This document shows positions 33,948-43,210 of a stretch of DNA of 64,000 nt, in pieces. Source of the stretch: MWH-TA3 sp044353905 (lineage in GTDB: Bacteria; Actinomycetota; Actinomycetes; Actinomycetales; Microbacteriaceae). Each line of letters opens with the position of its first letter. Positions within the stretch are counted from its first letter, which is position 1. The position numbers were made by a program, and so were the translations under genes. Location of the stretch: positions 62,001 to 126,000 of the forward strand of contig JBILBA010000001.1 in the NCBI GenBank assembly GCA_044353905.1. The letters are read 5' to 3'. The notes under the pieces are model-generated. The model ran no database searches. It saw only the letters and a list, made by a program, of their open reading frames with translations, and had not been told where the DNA came from.

Positions 33948-36905
33948 CTATTCGGCAAACGCCGATGGGTCAGGACACGCACACGCGAGGTTTCGGTCGC
34001 CGTAAGCTCCGTCCACGCGGCGAACCGGCGGCCAGTACTTCAGCTGATCGACCCTCGAGAACAGGCCAGAGACCGTGTCCGAGACAACGCCGCGGAACGG
34101 ATACGCCGCCACTTCCCGTGAATAGGGGTGTGCCCATTCACCGGAAATCAAGCTGTCTGCGGTGTGCGGGGCGTTCACCAATGGGTTGTCGTCCGCGGGC
34201 CATTCACCAGCGGCGACAGCGTCGGCTTCGCGCTTGATGCCAATCATCGCTTCGATGAATCGGTCGATTTCGGCAAGGTCTTCGCTCTCTGTCGGCTCGA
34301 CCATGAGCGTTCCCGGGACGGGGAACGACATCGTCGGCGCATGGAAGCCGTAGTCAACCAATCGCTTGGCGACGTCGTCAACGGTCACACCCGTTTCCGC
34401 CGTGAGTGGACGCAGGTCGAGAATGCACTCGTGAGCCACGAGTCCGTTTTCGCCCGCGTACAGAACGGGGTAGTGCTCGCGAAGTCGCGTGGCCACATAG
34501 TTTGCTGACAACACCGCGGCCGCCGTCGCTTGGCGGAGTCCGTCGGACCCCATCATGCGAACGTACGCCCATGAAATCGGAAGGATGCTCGGGCTGCCAA
34601 ACGGCGCAGCGGTAACCGGACCGCCGCCGTGGACGAAAGGCCCTTCGCCGCCGGTCGCTGAATCGAACGCGGGGTGAGCGGCCGACTGTGCCATCGGGTG
34701 GCCGGGCAGGAACGGCGCGAGGTGTGCCTTCGCCCCCACTGGTCCGACGCCGGGTCCGCCACCGCCGTGGGGGATAGCAAACGTCTTGTGCAGGTTGAGG
34801 TGCGACACGTCGCCACCGATGTCGCCGTAGCGGGCGTACCCGAGGAGTGCGTTGAGGTTCGCACCGTCGATGTAAACCTGGCCGCCGGCATCGTGAACCG
34901 CACCGGTGATCTCGCGGATTCCGTGCTCGTACACCCCGTGAGTCGACGGGTAGGTGACCATCAGAGCCGCCAGATTGTCGCCGTGCTCGGCGATTTTGGC
35001 TCGAAGGTCGTCTATGTCGACGTCACCGTTGTCACGGCACGCCACGACAACGACCTTCATCCCCGCAAGAACGGCAGACGCCGCGTTCGTGCCGTGGGCA
35101 CTCGACGGAATGAGGCAGGTGTCGCGGTGGTGATCTCCGCGCGACAGGTGGTATCCGCGAATCGCGAGCAAGCCAGCGAGCTCGCCTTGGCTTCCCGCAT
35201 TCGGCTGGAGGCTGATGGTGTCGTAGCCGGTCAATTCAGTGAGCCACTCCTCCAACTGCGAAATGAGGAGGAGGTATCCCCCGACGTTCGCTGCAGGGGC
35301 GAAGGGATGAATGCCGCCGAACTCGCGCCAGGTGACGGCTTCCATCTCGGTAGCCGCGTTGAGCTTCATCGTGCACGACCCGAGCGGAATCATTCCGCGG
35401 TCGAGCGCAAAGTCTTTGTCGGCAAGGCGCTTGAGAAAACGCATCATGGACGTTTCGCTGTGATACGTGTTGAAGACGGGGTGGGTGAGGATGGCGTCCG
35501 AACGACGAAGTGCACTCGGGACGGCCGTTTCGGCCACCGTTGCAACCGTGGTCGACGCGGTCTCGGGAGCCAGCCCGAAGATCGGGTCAATCAGCACGTC
35601 ATCGCCGCCCGCAAGAATTCCGGTTGCAAATCCAGTCGACAATTCGTCAAAGCTGATCTGAATCGTGTCATCGTCCGCGACGTGGAGCAAAAGCCCGGCA
35701 GCGTGGGCGGTCGACGCGAGCGCCTTCGCTTTCCCAGGGACTCGAACCTGAACGGTGTCAAAGAAATCGGTGTGGACAACGTCGTGTCCGGCGGCTGCGG
35801 CTCGACGAGCGAATCGACTCGCTTTTTCCGCAACGTTTGTCGCGATCTGACGGAGTCCGGCCGGTCCGTGATACACGGCGTACATGGCCGCGAGAACCGC
35901 AAGAAGAACTTGTGCCGTACAAATGTTGGAGGTCGCCTTGTCGCGACGAATGTGCTGTTCGCGAGCCTGCAGCGTCAAGCGGTAGGCGGGTCGACCGTCA
36001 GCGTCACGTGAAACACCGATGAGTCGGCCGGGCATCTGTCGTTCGAGTCCCTCGGCCACGGCGAAGAAGGCCGAGTGGGGTCCGCCGAAACCGAGCGGAA
36101 CACCGAAGCGCTGTGACGAACCGATGACGATTTCCGCACCTTGGGATCCGGGAGAGACGAGCAAATTGAGAGCGAGCAGGTCGCTGGCGACGACGACGAC
36201 TCCACCGACGCCCTTGACGGCGGCGATGTCAGCCGAGATGTCGCGAATGCGTCCCGACGAGCCCGGATTTTGGATGAGCGCACCGAACGCGCCGTCGTTC
36301 ACTGCACCGACGGCGTCACCCGCCACGAAATCGACGAATTTGAGTGTGACACCGATTGGCTCGGCGCGGGTCTCTAGAACTGCACGCGTCTGCGGGAACG
36401 CATCGGCGTCGACGAGGAAAACGTTCGATTCGCTGCCAGAGACACGACGTGCCATCAGCATCGCTTCGGCCGCAGCCGACGCTTCGTCCAGCATGCCCGC
36501 ATTCGCGGTGCCCATTCCGGTGAGATCGCAGACCATCGTCTGGAAAGTGATGAGCGCTTCGAGCCGTCCCTGCGAAATCTCGGGTTGATACGGCGTGTAC
36601 GCGGTGTACCACGAGGGGTTTTCAAAAATGTTCCGTTTGATGACACTCGGCATAACCGAGTCGTAGTACCCGAGGCCAATCATGTTGCGGCCAACGGTGT
36701 TCTCGTTCGCAATCGCGCGAAGTTCGGCGATCGTCTCGCGCTCGCTCGCGGCAGCTGGGATACGGGACAGGAACGATTCCTGGCGAATCGCAGCAGGGAC
36801 AGCGGCGTCCATCAACTCGTCGAGCGACGAATACCCGAGCGAACCCAACATGACGCTCTGAGCGTCACCAGCAGTTCCGATGTGTCGGTTACGGAAGTCG
36901 CTCAC
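33948..36905 (-). CDS. gcvP: Glycine dehydrogenase (decarboxylating), P protein
   Basis: PLP enzyme that decarboxylates glycine and passes the aminomethyl group to lipoyl-GcvH. The 985-residue protein carries the fused alpha and beta halves. The PLP lysine lies in HKTFAIPHGGGGPG, with SAHGTNAASA upstream and FRNRHIG at the N-terminus. Full length, with start ATG four bases after gcvH. Last gene of gcvT-gcvH-gcvP. Confidence 0.97.
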   Translation of the reverse strand: MSDFRNRHIGTAGDAQSVMLGSLGYSSLDELMDAAVPAAIRQESFLSRIPAAASERETIAELRAIANENTVGRNMIGLGYYDSVMPSVIKRNIFENPSWYTAYTPYQPEISQGRLEALITFQTMVCDLTGMGTANAGMLDEASAAAEAMLMARRVSGSESNVFLVDADAFPQTRAVLETRAEPIGVTLKFVDFVAGDAVGAVNDGAFGALIQNPGSSGRIRDISADIAAVKGVGGVVVVASDLLALNLLVSPGSQGAEIVIGSSQRFGVPLGFGGPHSAFFAVAEGLERQMPGRLIGVSRDADGRPAYRLTLQAREQHIRRDKATSNICTAQVLLAVLAAMYAVYHGPAGLRQIATNVAEKASRFARRAAAAGHDVVHTDFFDTVQVRVPGKAKALASTAHAAGLLLHVADDDTIQISFDELSTGFATGILAGGDDVLIDPIFGLAPETASTTVATVAETAVPSALRRSDAILTHPVFNTYHSETSMMRFLKRLADKDFALDRGMIPLGSCTMKLNAATEMEAVTWREFGGIHPFAPAANVGGYLLLISQLEEWLTELTGYDTISLQPNAGSQGELAGLLAIRGYHLSRGDHHRDTCLIPSSAHGTNAASAVLAGMKVVVVACRDNGDVDIDDLRAKIAEHGDNLAALMVTYPSTHGVYEHGIREITGAVHDAGGQVYIDGANLNALLGYARYGDIGGDVSHLNLHKTFAIPHGGGGPGVGPVGAKAHLAPFLPGHPMAQSAAHPAFDSATGGEGPFVHGGGPVTAAPFGSPSILPISWAYVRMMGSDGLRQATAAAVLSANYVATRLREHYPVLYAGENGLVAHECILDLRPLTAETGVTVDDVAKRLVDYGFHAPTMSFPVPGTLMVEPTESEDLAEIDRFIEAMIGIKREADAVAAGEWPADDNPLVNAPHTADSLISGEWAHPYSREVAAYPFRGVVSDTVSGLFSRVDQLKYWPPVRRVDGAYGDRNLACACPDPSAFAE

Positions 36906-36908
36906 GGT

Positions 36909-37280
36909 TTACTCCGCAATGAGCGCTGCGTAGGCATCGGCCGAAATGAGTTCGCCGAGGCTCGAGACACGAACCGAAAAGAGCCACCCGTTGCCGTAGG
37001 GGTCTGAGTTGACGAGTTCGGGTGAGTCGACGACGGACTGGTTTGATTCGACGATTTCGCCCGAGACGGGTGCAAAAAGTTCCCCGACGGACTTGGTCGA
37101 TTCGGCCTCACCGACGACGCTGCCGGCGGTGATTGTCTTGCCCACCTTGGGGAGGTCGACGTAAACGATGTCGCCCAGAGCGTCGGCTGCGTACTGCGTG
37201 ATTCCGACGACAGCCAGATCGCCGTCGATGCGAACCCATTCGTGTTCGCTCGTGTACTGAAGTTCTGCTGGGATGCTCAT
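36909..37280 (-). CDS. gcvH: Glycine cleavage system H protein
   Basis: The 123-residue lipoyl carrier that shuttles the aminomethyl intermediate. The lipoylated lysine is Lys63 in GEAESTKSVGEL, and YTSEHEWVR is the typical N-terminus. Its ATG overlaps the gcvT stop (ATGA). Confidence 0.97.
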   Translation of the reverse strand: MSIPAELQYTSEHEWVRIDGDLAVVGITQYAADALGDIVYVDLPKVGKTITAGSVVGEAESTKSVGELFAPVSGEIVESNQSVVDSPELVNSDPYGNGWLFSVRVSSLGELISADAYAALIAE

Positions 37281-38389
37281 GCGCGTGCCTTTCGAGAGTA
37301 GAAGGGAAGTGAAACAACGGTTGCAGGGATTGCGGTTCCGCGAACATCGATGTCGACCACGGTACCAAGTTCGGCAAAGTCGGGTTCGATGAGCGCGAAG
37401 GCGATGGGGTATCCGAGGGTCGGCGACAGTGCGCCGCTCGTCACGGTACCGATGGTTCGACCATTCGAGTGAACGGCGTAGTCGGCGCGGCCAGCTCGTT
37501 TTCCGTCCGACTGAAGTCCAACCAGGACCGCAGCGCCGGTGGAAACACCGGCCATGACACCCTCACGACCGACGAACGAGTCCTTCGTGAGGTCGACGGC
37601 GCGGGTGGCGTTGACCTGGGCGGGCTTCAGAGACGTGTTGAGTTCGTGCCCGTACAGGGGCATTCCCGCTTCGAGGCGCAGGGTGTCGCGACAGGCGAGC
37701 CCACAGGCTTGGAGCCCTCGCGACTCTCCAGCGACCGTCGCGGCGTTCCACAGTTCCGCGGCGGCGCTTGCGGGAACATACAACTCGAAGCCGTCTTCAC
37801 CCGTGTAGCCGGTCCGACCAATCAACACCGCGGTGCCGCGGAACGTCGCCGAAAGGCAACGGTAATATCCGAGGTCGGCAAGGCCGTCTACGTCGAGCCC
37901 ATCGATGTTGTCGAGGATGTCGAACGAATTCGGGCCTTGGATTGCGACGAGAGCGACGGTGTCGGAATCGTCACGGACGACACATTCGAATCCGCGTGCT
38001 CGTTCACGGATCGCCTCAACGGCGACAAAACGGTTGCCAGCATTCGCAACGACCAAGAATTCTTCATCGCCCGTGCGATAGACGACGAGGTCGTCGAGGA
38101 TGCAGCCCTCATCGTTGAGGAGAAGCGAATACTTTGCGCGGCCGAGGGGGATGTTCGAGAGCGTTCCCGAGAGGGCAAAATCGAGTGCTGCGCCGGCTCC
38201 GGGTCCGACGAGGTAAATTTCGGCCATGTGCGACAGGTCAAAAATTCCGGCGGACGTGCGGACCGCGTGGTGCTCGGCAAGGTCCGACGAGTAACGGACG
38301 GGCATGTCCCAACCGGCGAAATCGGTGAACGATGCTCCGAGCTCGCGATGAATGGTGTCGAGCGGAGAGAGTTTGAGGGATTCAGACAT
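37277..38389 (-). CDS. gcvT: Aminomethyltransferase, glycine cleavage T protein
   Basis: Transfers the one-carbon unit from GcvH to tetrahydrofolate, releasing ammonia. The 370-residue protein shows FAGWDMPVRYSS, the folate-binding region GRTGYTGEDGFELY and the C-terminal barrel. The ATG at 38389 (MSESLKLSPLDTIHRELG) is preferred to one seven codons earlier because of CGGAG seven bases upstream. It is controlled by the glycine riboswitch at 38440-38605. Confidence 0.96.
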   Translation of the reverse strand: MSESLKLSPLDTIHRELGASFTDFAGWDMPVRYSSDLAEHHAVRTSAGIFDLSHMAEIYLVGPGAGAALDFALSGTLSNIPLGRAKYSLLLNDEGCILDDLVVYRTGDEEFLVVANAGNRFVAVEAIRERARGFECVVRDDSDTVALVAIQGPNSFDILDNIDGLDVDGLADLGYYRCLSATFRGTAVLIGRTGYTGEDGFELYVPASAAAELWNAATVAGESRGLQACGLACRDTLRLEAGMPLYGHELNTSLKPAQVNATRAVDLTKDSFVGREGVMAGVSTGAAVLVGLQSDGKRAGRADYAVHSNGRTIGTVTSGALSPTLGYPIAFALIEPDFAELGTVVDIDVRGTAIPATVVSLPFYSRKARA

Positions 38390-38439
38390 GAACACTCCGA
38401 AAGTCAACACGTGGCCGACGATCGGCGACGGGACTCCCC

Positions 38440-38605
38440 CTCTGTTTCTGTGCCTGAGAGTTTCGCGTGAGTTTCACACTTTCCCCTACGGCGGAAGCCT
38501 GGGCTTCGCTTTCCAGAGTGACCTGACGGTGCGGTACACGGACCTGAGAGATTGGCGGGGAGGCTTGCTCCTTCGGTGACCGGCTCGAAACCGGTCTCTC
38601 CCGCA
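38440..38605 (-). promoter_or_regulatory. Tandem glycine riboswitch upstream of gcvT
   Basis: Read on the minus strand there are two aptamers in a row. The first has GGGAGAGACC, the diagnostic CACCGAAGGAGCAAGCC and closes with AATCTCTCAGGTC. The second starts near GTCACTCTGG, contains CCGTAGGGGAAAG and closes with GCGAAACTCTCAGGCAC. About 50 bases separate it from gcvT, room for the expression platform. A TAACAT hexamer at 38619-38624 is a possible -10. It is expected to switch gcvTHP on when glycine is abundant. Confidence 0.93.
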
Positions 38606-38692
38606 TCGATGAGCGGTCATGTTAAGTTGTGGTGGAAGTCTAACGCCAAAACCGCTCAAGAGGCGGGACCAACGCGAAGCTGGACCCGTGGC

Positions 38693-39889
38693 TTAACTGC
38701 GAGCCACTTCCGGATCCGGGCGCGTGACTCCGCTGATTGCCGCGGCCCCGACGAGAAGAATTACCGGCGCGAGGAAGGCACCGAAGATTCCGGTCACCAA
38801 CGCGATTCCACCCAATACGGGACCGACACCGAGGTTCGCGAAGTACACCCAGGTCCAGAGCGTGCTTTGAGCTTTGGTGAGGGTCGCTTTGTTGTCCGAA
38901 ACGGCGGAGACACTCATAGCAATCGTGAGCGAACCGCCAACTCCCCAGAACAGAACGGCAACGTATTCGACGGGCGCGAATGGCACAAACGAAAAGAGTC
39001 CGACTCCGACCGCGCACAACAGCGACGAATACAGCACGACAGCGCGACGACCGATGCGGTCGACGATGCGTCCACCCACCACTCGCGAGAACGCCATCCC
39101 CAGCGAATAGAGCGTGTAGGCGAACGCGGCTTCCGCGGGCGAACGACCCGCTTCGGTCAGGGCGAGCGGGATGAAAATCGCGGCAGCGCCCTCGGCGAAC
39201 ACGAATACGAACGCGATCATCGAGATCAGAATTGTTCGGCGTCGTCCCGCAGGTGTCTGGGTGATGCGAACGGGTTTCGCCCCCAGCTCGTGGTCGGGGT
39301 GTTTTCCGTGGTGGGGCGGTAAGCCCGACACCCGGTATAGCGTCCAACCGCCGATGAGCACGGCAGTCCCGACCAGTTGAACCTCAACGGGAACCTTGGC
39401 GAGAATCAAGAGTCCCGTGAGCAGGGCTCCGATCAGGACACCGATGGAATATCCGCCGTGCAGCATCGGAAGCTTGCTCTTCGTGGATGCGCGGTCCAAT
39501 TCCGACGCTTCGATGTTCGAAACATAGTCGGCAGCGCCAAAAGGCAGACCGAAAAAGAACAACGCGACTGAGGTGGCGACAATGGATTGGGTCTGTAGCC
39601 CGATGATTGCGCCGATGAGAGCAAGTGGCATCACGATGTATGTACCGACGGCCAGTACCCGCGAGCCGCGTCGCTCGACGATGGAACCCGAGGCGAGGAC
39701 TCCGATGATTGCACCGGCGGCGAAAACGGTCGCGATCACACCCATATCGCCGATGGACACTCCGAGAGTGTCGCGCACATCGGGCCCACGACTCGTCCAC
39801 GAGGCATAGAGAATTCCACGGCCGAAGAACATTGAGAATACGGTCACAAACCAGACCGACGAGCGGTACTGGCTTACCGTTTTTGTCAT
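38693..39889 (-). CDS. MFS transporter
   Basis: A 398-residue major facilitator, about 12 helices, with signature loops GSIVERRGSRV and GGRIVDRIGRRAV. The pattern resembles sugar or drug efflux families; the substrate is not deducible. ATG at 39889 with TAGGGT six bases upstream and no ribosome binding site. It lies just upstream of the glycine riboswitch region, but nothing ties it to glycine. Confidence 0.85.
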   Translation of the reverse strand: MTKTVSQYRSSVWFVTVFSMFFGRGILYASWTSRGPDVRDTLGVSIGDMGVIATVFAAGAIIGVLASGSIVERRGSRVLAVGTYIVMPLALIGAIIGLQTQSIVATSVALFFFGLPFGAADYVSNIEASELDRASTKSKLPMLHGGYSIGVLIGALLTGLLILAKVPVEVQLVGTAVLIGGWTLYRVSGLPPHHGKHPDHELGAKPVRITQTPAGRRRTILISMIAFVFVFAEGAAAIFIPLALTEAGRSPAEAAFAYTLYSLGMAFSRVVGGRIVDRIGRRAVVLYSSLLCAVGVGLFSFVPFAPVEYVAVLFWGVGGSLTIAMSVSAVSDNKATLTKAQSTLWTWVYFANLGVGPVLGGIALVTGIFGAFLAPVILLVGAAAISGVTRPDPEVARS

Positions 39890-39895
39890 GCGTTC

Positions 39896-39901
39896 ACCCT
39901 A
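39896..39901 (-). promoter_or_regulatory. -10 element of leaderless MFS promoter
   Basis: TAGGGT, then GAACGC, then ATG at 39889. Confidence 0.65.
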
Positions 39902-39911
39902 CCAACGTGGA

Positions 39912-39949
39912 AGGAGCGGGACTCCACGCTCCATGAAAGCCCCGCTCCT
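39912..39949 (-). terminator. Hairpin downstream of the DUF1801 gene
   Basis: Perfect 9-bp arms AGGAGCGGG and CCCGCTCCT around a 20-base loop that can fold further. It lies between the DUF1801 stop and the MFS promoter. No U-run, so termination is uncertain. Confidence 0.45.
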
Positions 39950-40024
39950 ATGCGCAATAACTTCTCACAAAAGCGGCGAATCGAGGCGGCACAACACGGC
40001 ACTGTGGACAACTCGCGTCCGACT

Positions 40025-40399
40025 CTATTCGGGCCGTTTCCACTCCCCATCGCCCTCGAGAACCCTCATTTTTGCTTCGATCAACGCGGCGATGAGTTCC
40101 TTTGACAGAGGCTGGTCTAGCGCGAAGTGCAAGGAACTGAGCGTCCGCACGAATCCGTCCAACTCGCGATCGAGTTGCCCCAGAACTCGGCCGCTGTGAG
40201 GAAGGAATGCGAGGTGGTTCTTGAATGCAGCGAACCCGGCCACCACTTTTCCGCCCACCGCGAAGGCCGGCATTTGGTAGGAAATCTTTTGTTCCGCGCC
40301 CGGAACGATCGCAAGAATGCGCCGCCGCATCTCTTCCAGCGTCGACCTTTTGGGTTCCGGCAACACTGCGATGTAGGCGTCGATATCGGCAGCACTCAC
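40025..40399 (-). CDS. DUF1801 domain protein
   Basis: A 124-residue protein of the DUF1801/YdhG-like family. Visible signatures are DAYIAVLPEPKRSTLEEMRR, ISYQMPAFAVGGK and the SGRVLGQLDREL region. Proteins of this family are small and cytosolic with no settled function. The GTG at 40399 (VSAADIDAY) is preferred; a TTG seven codons earlier is possible. It lies 33 bases downstream of the lipoprotein gene. Confidence 0.82.
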   Translation of the reverse strand: MSAADIDAYIAVLPEPKRSTLEEMRRRILAIVPGAEQKISYQMPAFAVGGKVVAGFAAFKNHLAFLPHSGRVLGQLDRELDGFVRTLSSLHFALDQPLSKELIAALIEAKMRVLEGDGEWKRPE

Positions 40400-40432
40400 G
40401 GTGTTACCGGCTTCCGACAACGAGGCATTCCG

Positions 40433-41062
40433 CTATCCGTTTTCAGCTAGGAACGCGTCAACTGCCAACCGCAGGTATTCGATGTCGTCTTCCGAGGGAA
40501 TTCCATAAGTGATTTCGACCGTGGTTTCGCCCCAGTCGGCGTCGATATCTTGCGATACAAAAAGTCCGTCAACCACGGTGTATCGGAACGTTACGGTTTG
40601 CCCTTCTCCCTGGTCGAGCACAGTTTCAAAGGTTCCATCGGCAGTGTTGAAGGTGACATCCGTTTCGTACACCCCGCCCGCTTCTTCCGCCAGTGTGAAC
40701 CCGTTGGATTCTCTACATGACGCGAAAGTGTCGGTCTCCCAAATCAACGCCGGAATACCCGTGTCGTCAACAAACACCGCATTGAAATCCTTGTACGCCA
40801 TCGATTTCGGAATCAGAATTGCTTTCTGTGTGCCGTCCCACGCGGACTCGACAACACCCTCGGCATTCGCTTTGTCGCAGCTGGCGTGGGCGAATTCACG
40901 GAACGCCGCCGTGACATCCGCGGGCTCAGCGATGTCGGGCGAAGTCGGTGAACTGGTGGGCTGAGGCGTTGACGTCGGGATTGCCCCCTGATCGCCGGCG
41001 GCACAGCCCGCGAGGATAAGCCCCGCGACAAAGATAACAACTGCGCGCCAGATGACTTCCAT
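40433..41062 (-). CDS. Putative lipoprotein of unknown function
   Basis: A 209-residue protein with N-terminal helix VIWRAVVIFVAGLILAGC ending in lipobox LAG/C near residue 20, then a Pro/Ser/Thr linker (TSTPQPTSSPTSP) and an acidic, beta-rich domain containing two cysteines (HASCDKAN, FASCRESN) that could pair on the cell surface. No recognised family. The ATG at 41062 is supported by TAGGAT six bases upstream. Confidence 0.72.
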   Translation of the reverse strand: MEVIWRAVVIFVAGLILAGCAAGDQGAIPTSTPQPTSSPTSPDIAEPADVTAAFREFAHASCDKANAEGVVESAWDGTQKAILIPKSMAYKDFNAVFVDDTGIPALIWETDTFASCRESNGFTLAEEAGGVYETDVTFNTADGTFETVLDQGEGQTVTFRYTVVDGLFVSQDIDADWGETTVEITYGIPSEDDIEYLRLAVDAFLAENG

Positions 41063-41068
41063 GCCCAA

Positions 41069-41074
41069 ATCCTA
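41069..41074 (-). promoter_or_regulatory. -10 element of leaderless lipoprotein promoter
   Basis: TAGGAT, then TTGGGC, then ATG at 41062. Confidence 0.6.
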
Positions 41075-41138
41075 AACCGAAACACTCGCCGCCACCGAGA
41101 AAACCTTGCTAGAGACTCACGCGAATTGCTGCAAGATG

Positions 41139-42212
41139 TCAGACATTGAAACGGAATTCGACGACGTCACCGTCGTTCATGACATAGTCCTTGCCCTCGA
41201 TTCGAGCCTTGCCCTTCGCGCGGGCTTCCGCGACAGATCCGCATTCGACGAGGTCCGCGTAACCGACGACCTCGGCTTTGATGAATCCCTTTTCGAAATC
41301 GGTGTGGATGACACCGGCGGCTTGCGGAGCTTTCCAGCCCTTGCCGATTGTCCACGCGCGCGCCTCTTTCGGGCCGGCAGTCAGATAGGTCTGCAAGCCG
41401 AGCGTGTCGAATCCGATTCGCGCGAGTTGGTCGAGTCCGCTTTCGGCCTGCCCCATCGACGACAAAAGTTCGCGCGCGTCGGCCGGGTCGAGGTCGATTA
41501 ATTCGCTCTCGACCTTCGCATCAAGAAATACCGCCATCGCGGGCGCAACGAGCGCGGCAAGTGCAGCCTTTTGCGCGTCGTCGGTGAGGACTCCCTCGTC
41601 GACATTAAAGATGTACAGAATCGGCTTGGCCGTGAGCAACCCGAGTTCACGGATCGGGCTCGCATCGAACTTCGCCTGCGCCAGCGTTTGCCCGGCGTCG
41701 AGAATCTTCTGCGCCTCAATGGCAGCAGCGAGAACGTCGGGCTCCATTTTCTTGCCCTTGACCTCTTTTTCGTATCGCGGAATCGCTTTCTCGAGCGTCT
41801 GCAGATCGGCAAGGATCAACTCGGTATTGATGGTCTCAAGATCGTCCTTGGGGTCGACTTTGCCCGCAACATGGATGACATCGTTGTCCGCAAAACCACG
41901 CACGACCTGGGCAATAGCGTCCGATTCTCGAATGTTGGCGAGGAACTGGTTCCCGAGCCCTTCGCCCTCGGAAGCACCTTTGACGATTCCGGCGATGTCG
42001 ACGAACGACACCGGTGCCGGCAGGATTCGTTCACTTCCGAAAATCGTGGCGAGTACGTCGAGTCGCGGGTCGGGCAGGTTCACCACGCCGATGTTCGGCT
42101 CGATCGTGGCAAACGGGTAGTTCGCCGCGAGAACGTTGTTACGCGTGAGCGCATTGAAGAGCGTCGATTTTCCCACGTTAGGGAGTCCGACGATGCCGAT
42201 GGAAAGAGCCAT
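41139..42212 (-). CDS. ychF: Redox-regulated ATPase/GTPase YchF
   Basis: Universally conserved Obg-related P-loop NTPase that binds the ribosome and prefers ATP. The 357-residue protein has GLPNVGKST (residues 8-16), the FVDIAGIVKGASEGEGLGN G3 region, and a C-terminal TGS domain ending in FNV (DGDVVEFRFNV). ATG at 42212 with TAGACT six bases upstream and no ribosome binding site. Confidence 0.97.
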   Translation of the reverse strand: MALSIGIVGLPNVGKSTLFNALTRNNVLAANYPFATIEPNIGVVNLPDPRLDVLATIFGSERILPAPVSFVDIAGIVKGASEGEGLGNQFLANIRESDAIAQVVRGFADNDVIHVAGKVDPKDDLETINTELILADLQTLEKAIPRYEKEVKGKKMEPDVLAAAIEAQKILDAGQTLAQAKFDASPIRELGLLTAKPILYIFNVDEGVLTDDAQKAALAALVAPAMAVFLDAKVESELIDLDPADARELLSSMGQAESGLDQLARIGFDTLGLQTYLTAGPKEARAWTIGKGWKAPQAAGVIHTDFEKGFIKAEVVGYADLVECGSVAEARAKGKARIEGKDYVMNDGDVVEFRFNV

Positions 42213-42218
42213 TCGGCA

Positions 42219-42224
42219 AGTCTA
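42219..42224 (-). promoter_or_regulatory. -10 element of leaderless ychF promoter
   Basis: TAGACT, then TGCCGA, then ATG at 42212. Confidence 0.65.
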
Positions 42225-42232
42225 AGCGAGGG

Positions 42233-43117
42233 TCAGCTGGCGGTTCGCGCGGTTCGATTCGCAACGGTCACGCCGAGCAAGACCAATGCGCCACCCGCGA
42301 GTTGGGTGAGAGTCACGGATCCACCGAAGATCAGAACGAGAAGCGCGGTGAAGACGGGAATCAGGTTGAGGAAAGCGCCGGTCCGGGTCGGCCCGATGAG
42401 GTCCGACGAGATGTTCCAGAGGAAGTACGCCCCGGCTGACGGGATGAGCCCGATCCACAAAATGCCCACCCAGTCGAATCCGTCGAGGTTCAACCACGCA
42501 CCGTTTCCCAGGGCGATGTCGACGACCATCACGGGAGCCATGATGATTCCCGAGATCCCCGCTTGAACGGCCGTCGCCGTGATGGGTGGGGTCTTGATTC
42601 GCGGCGACACCATCGAATAGGCGGTCCACAACACCGTGGCAAGCAACAGCAACACGTCTCCGTACGAGACCGTGAACTCTCCCGCGATTCCGGACCCGAG
42701 CACAACGATGACGGCCCCGACAAACGAGATGGCGATTCCGAAGACCGTTCGGGTCGACAGGTTTTCGTGAAGAACGAAACGTGCGGCGATCGCGATTGTT
42801 GCCGGATTGAGAGAAACCAAAACAGCGGCCGTTACGGGCGAGGTCACCCCGAGGGCGTAGTACAGCAGAAGGGTGTAACCGACGTAGCCCAGCAACGCCT
42901 GCACGACGTGGGTCTTCCATTCGCCGACGATTACCGCGCGGTTCGCTTTCTCCATGATCATCGCGAGAGGCACGAGAACGACGATGGCGATGAACCACCG
43001 CACGCCGGTCAATTGAATGGGGCCGATCGATTCCAAAACCACGGGGGAAAAGGCAAAGTTGGTCGCCCAGAACGCCATCGCAAACACAACGGGAACGTAA
43101 AGTCGGGCAGCGCGCAT
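42233..43117 (-). CDS. EamA/DMT family transporter
   Basis: A 294-residue membrane protein with ten hydrophobic segments in two repeated EamA halves (WATNFAFSPVVLESIGPIQ at the start, SSDLIGPTRTGAFLNLIPVFTAL in the second). Such proteins export amino acids or other metabolites; the substrate is unknown. ATG at 43117 with TACGCT exactly six bases upstream. It is divergent from the GntR regulator gene. Confidence 0.88.
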   Translation of the reverse strand: MRAARLYVPVVFAMAFWATNFAFSPVVLESIGPIQLTGVRWFIAIVVLVPLAMIMEKANRAVIVGEWKTHVVQALLGYVGYTLLLYYALGVTSPVTAAVLVSLNPATIAIAARFVLHENLSTRTVFGIAISFVGAVIVVLGSGIAGEFTVSYGDVLLLLATVLWTAYSMVSPRIKTPPITATAVQAGISGIIMAPVMVVDIALGNGAWLNLDGFDWVGILWIGLIPSAGAYFLWNISSDLIGPTRTGAFLNLIPVFTALLVLIFGGSVTLTQLAGGALVLLGVTVANRTARTAS

Positions 43118-43123
43118 TCCGCC

Positions 43124-43129
43124 AGCGTA
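43124..43129 (-). promoter_or_regulatory. -10 element of leaderless eamA promoter
   Basis: TACGCT, then GGCGGA, then ATG at 43117. Confidence 0.6.
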
Positions 43130-43155
43130 GCGTTACATATGCGGAGATTGTCTAT

Positions 43156-43168
43156 TTGTTCGTACAAT
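43156..43168 (+). promoter_or_regulatory. Candidate GntR operator overlapping the regulator's own -10
   Basis: TTGT-TCGT-ACAA, a 12-bp dyad, overlaps TACAAT (43163-43168), the likely -10 of the GntR gene. Related dyads occur at 49051 and 53453 before other inositol-cluster genes. Suggests autoregulation. Confidence 0.5.
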
Positions 43169-43210
43169 GTGACAGCAGGGCACTTTTGTTCGCTCACAGG
43201 AAGGCACGGC

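Noticed and set aside
42563..43210. N-terminal extension of the GntR regulator across eamA
   Set aside because: The extension is an antisense shadow of eamA; a good ribosome binding site precedes the ATG at 43211.
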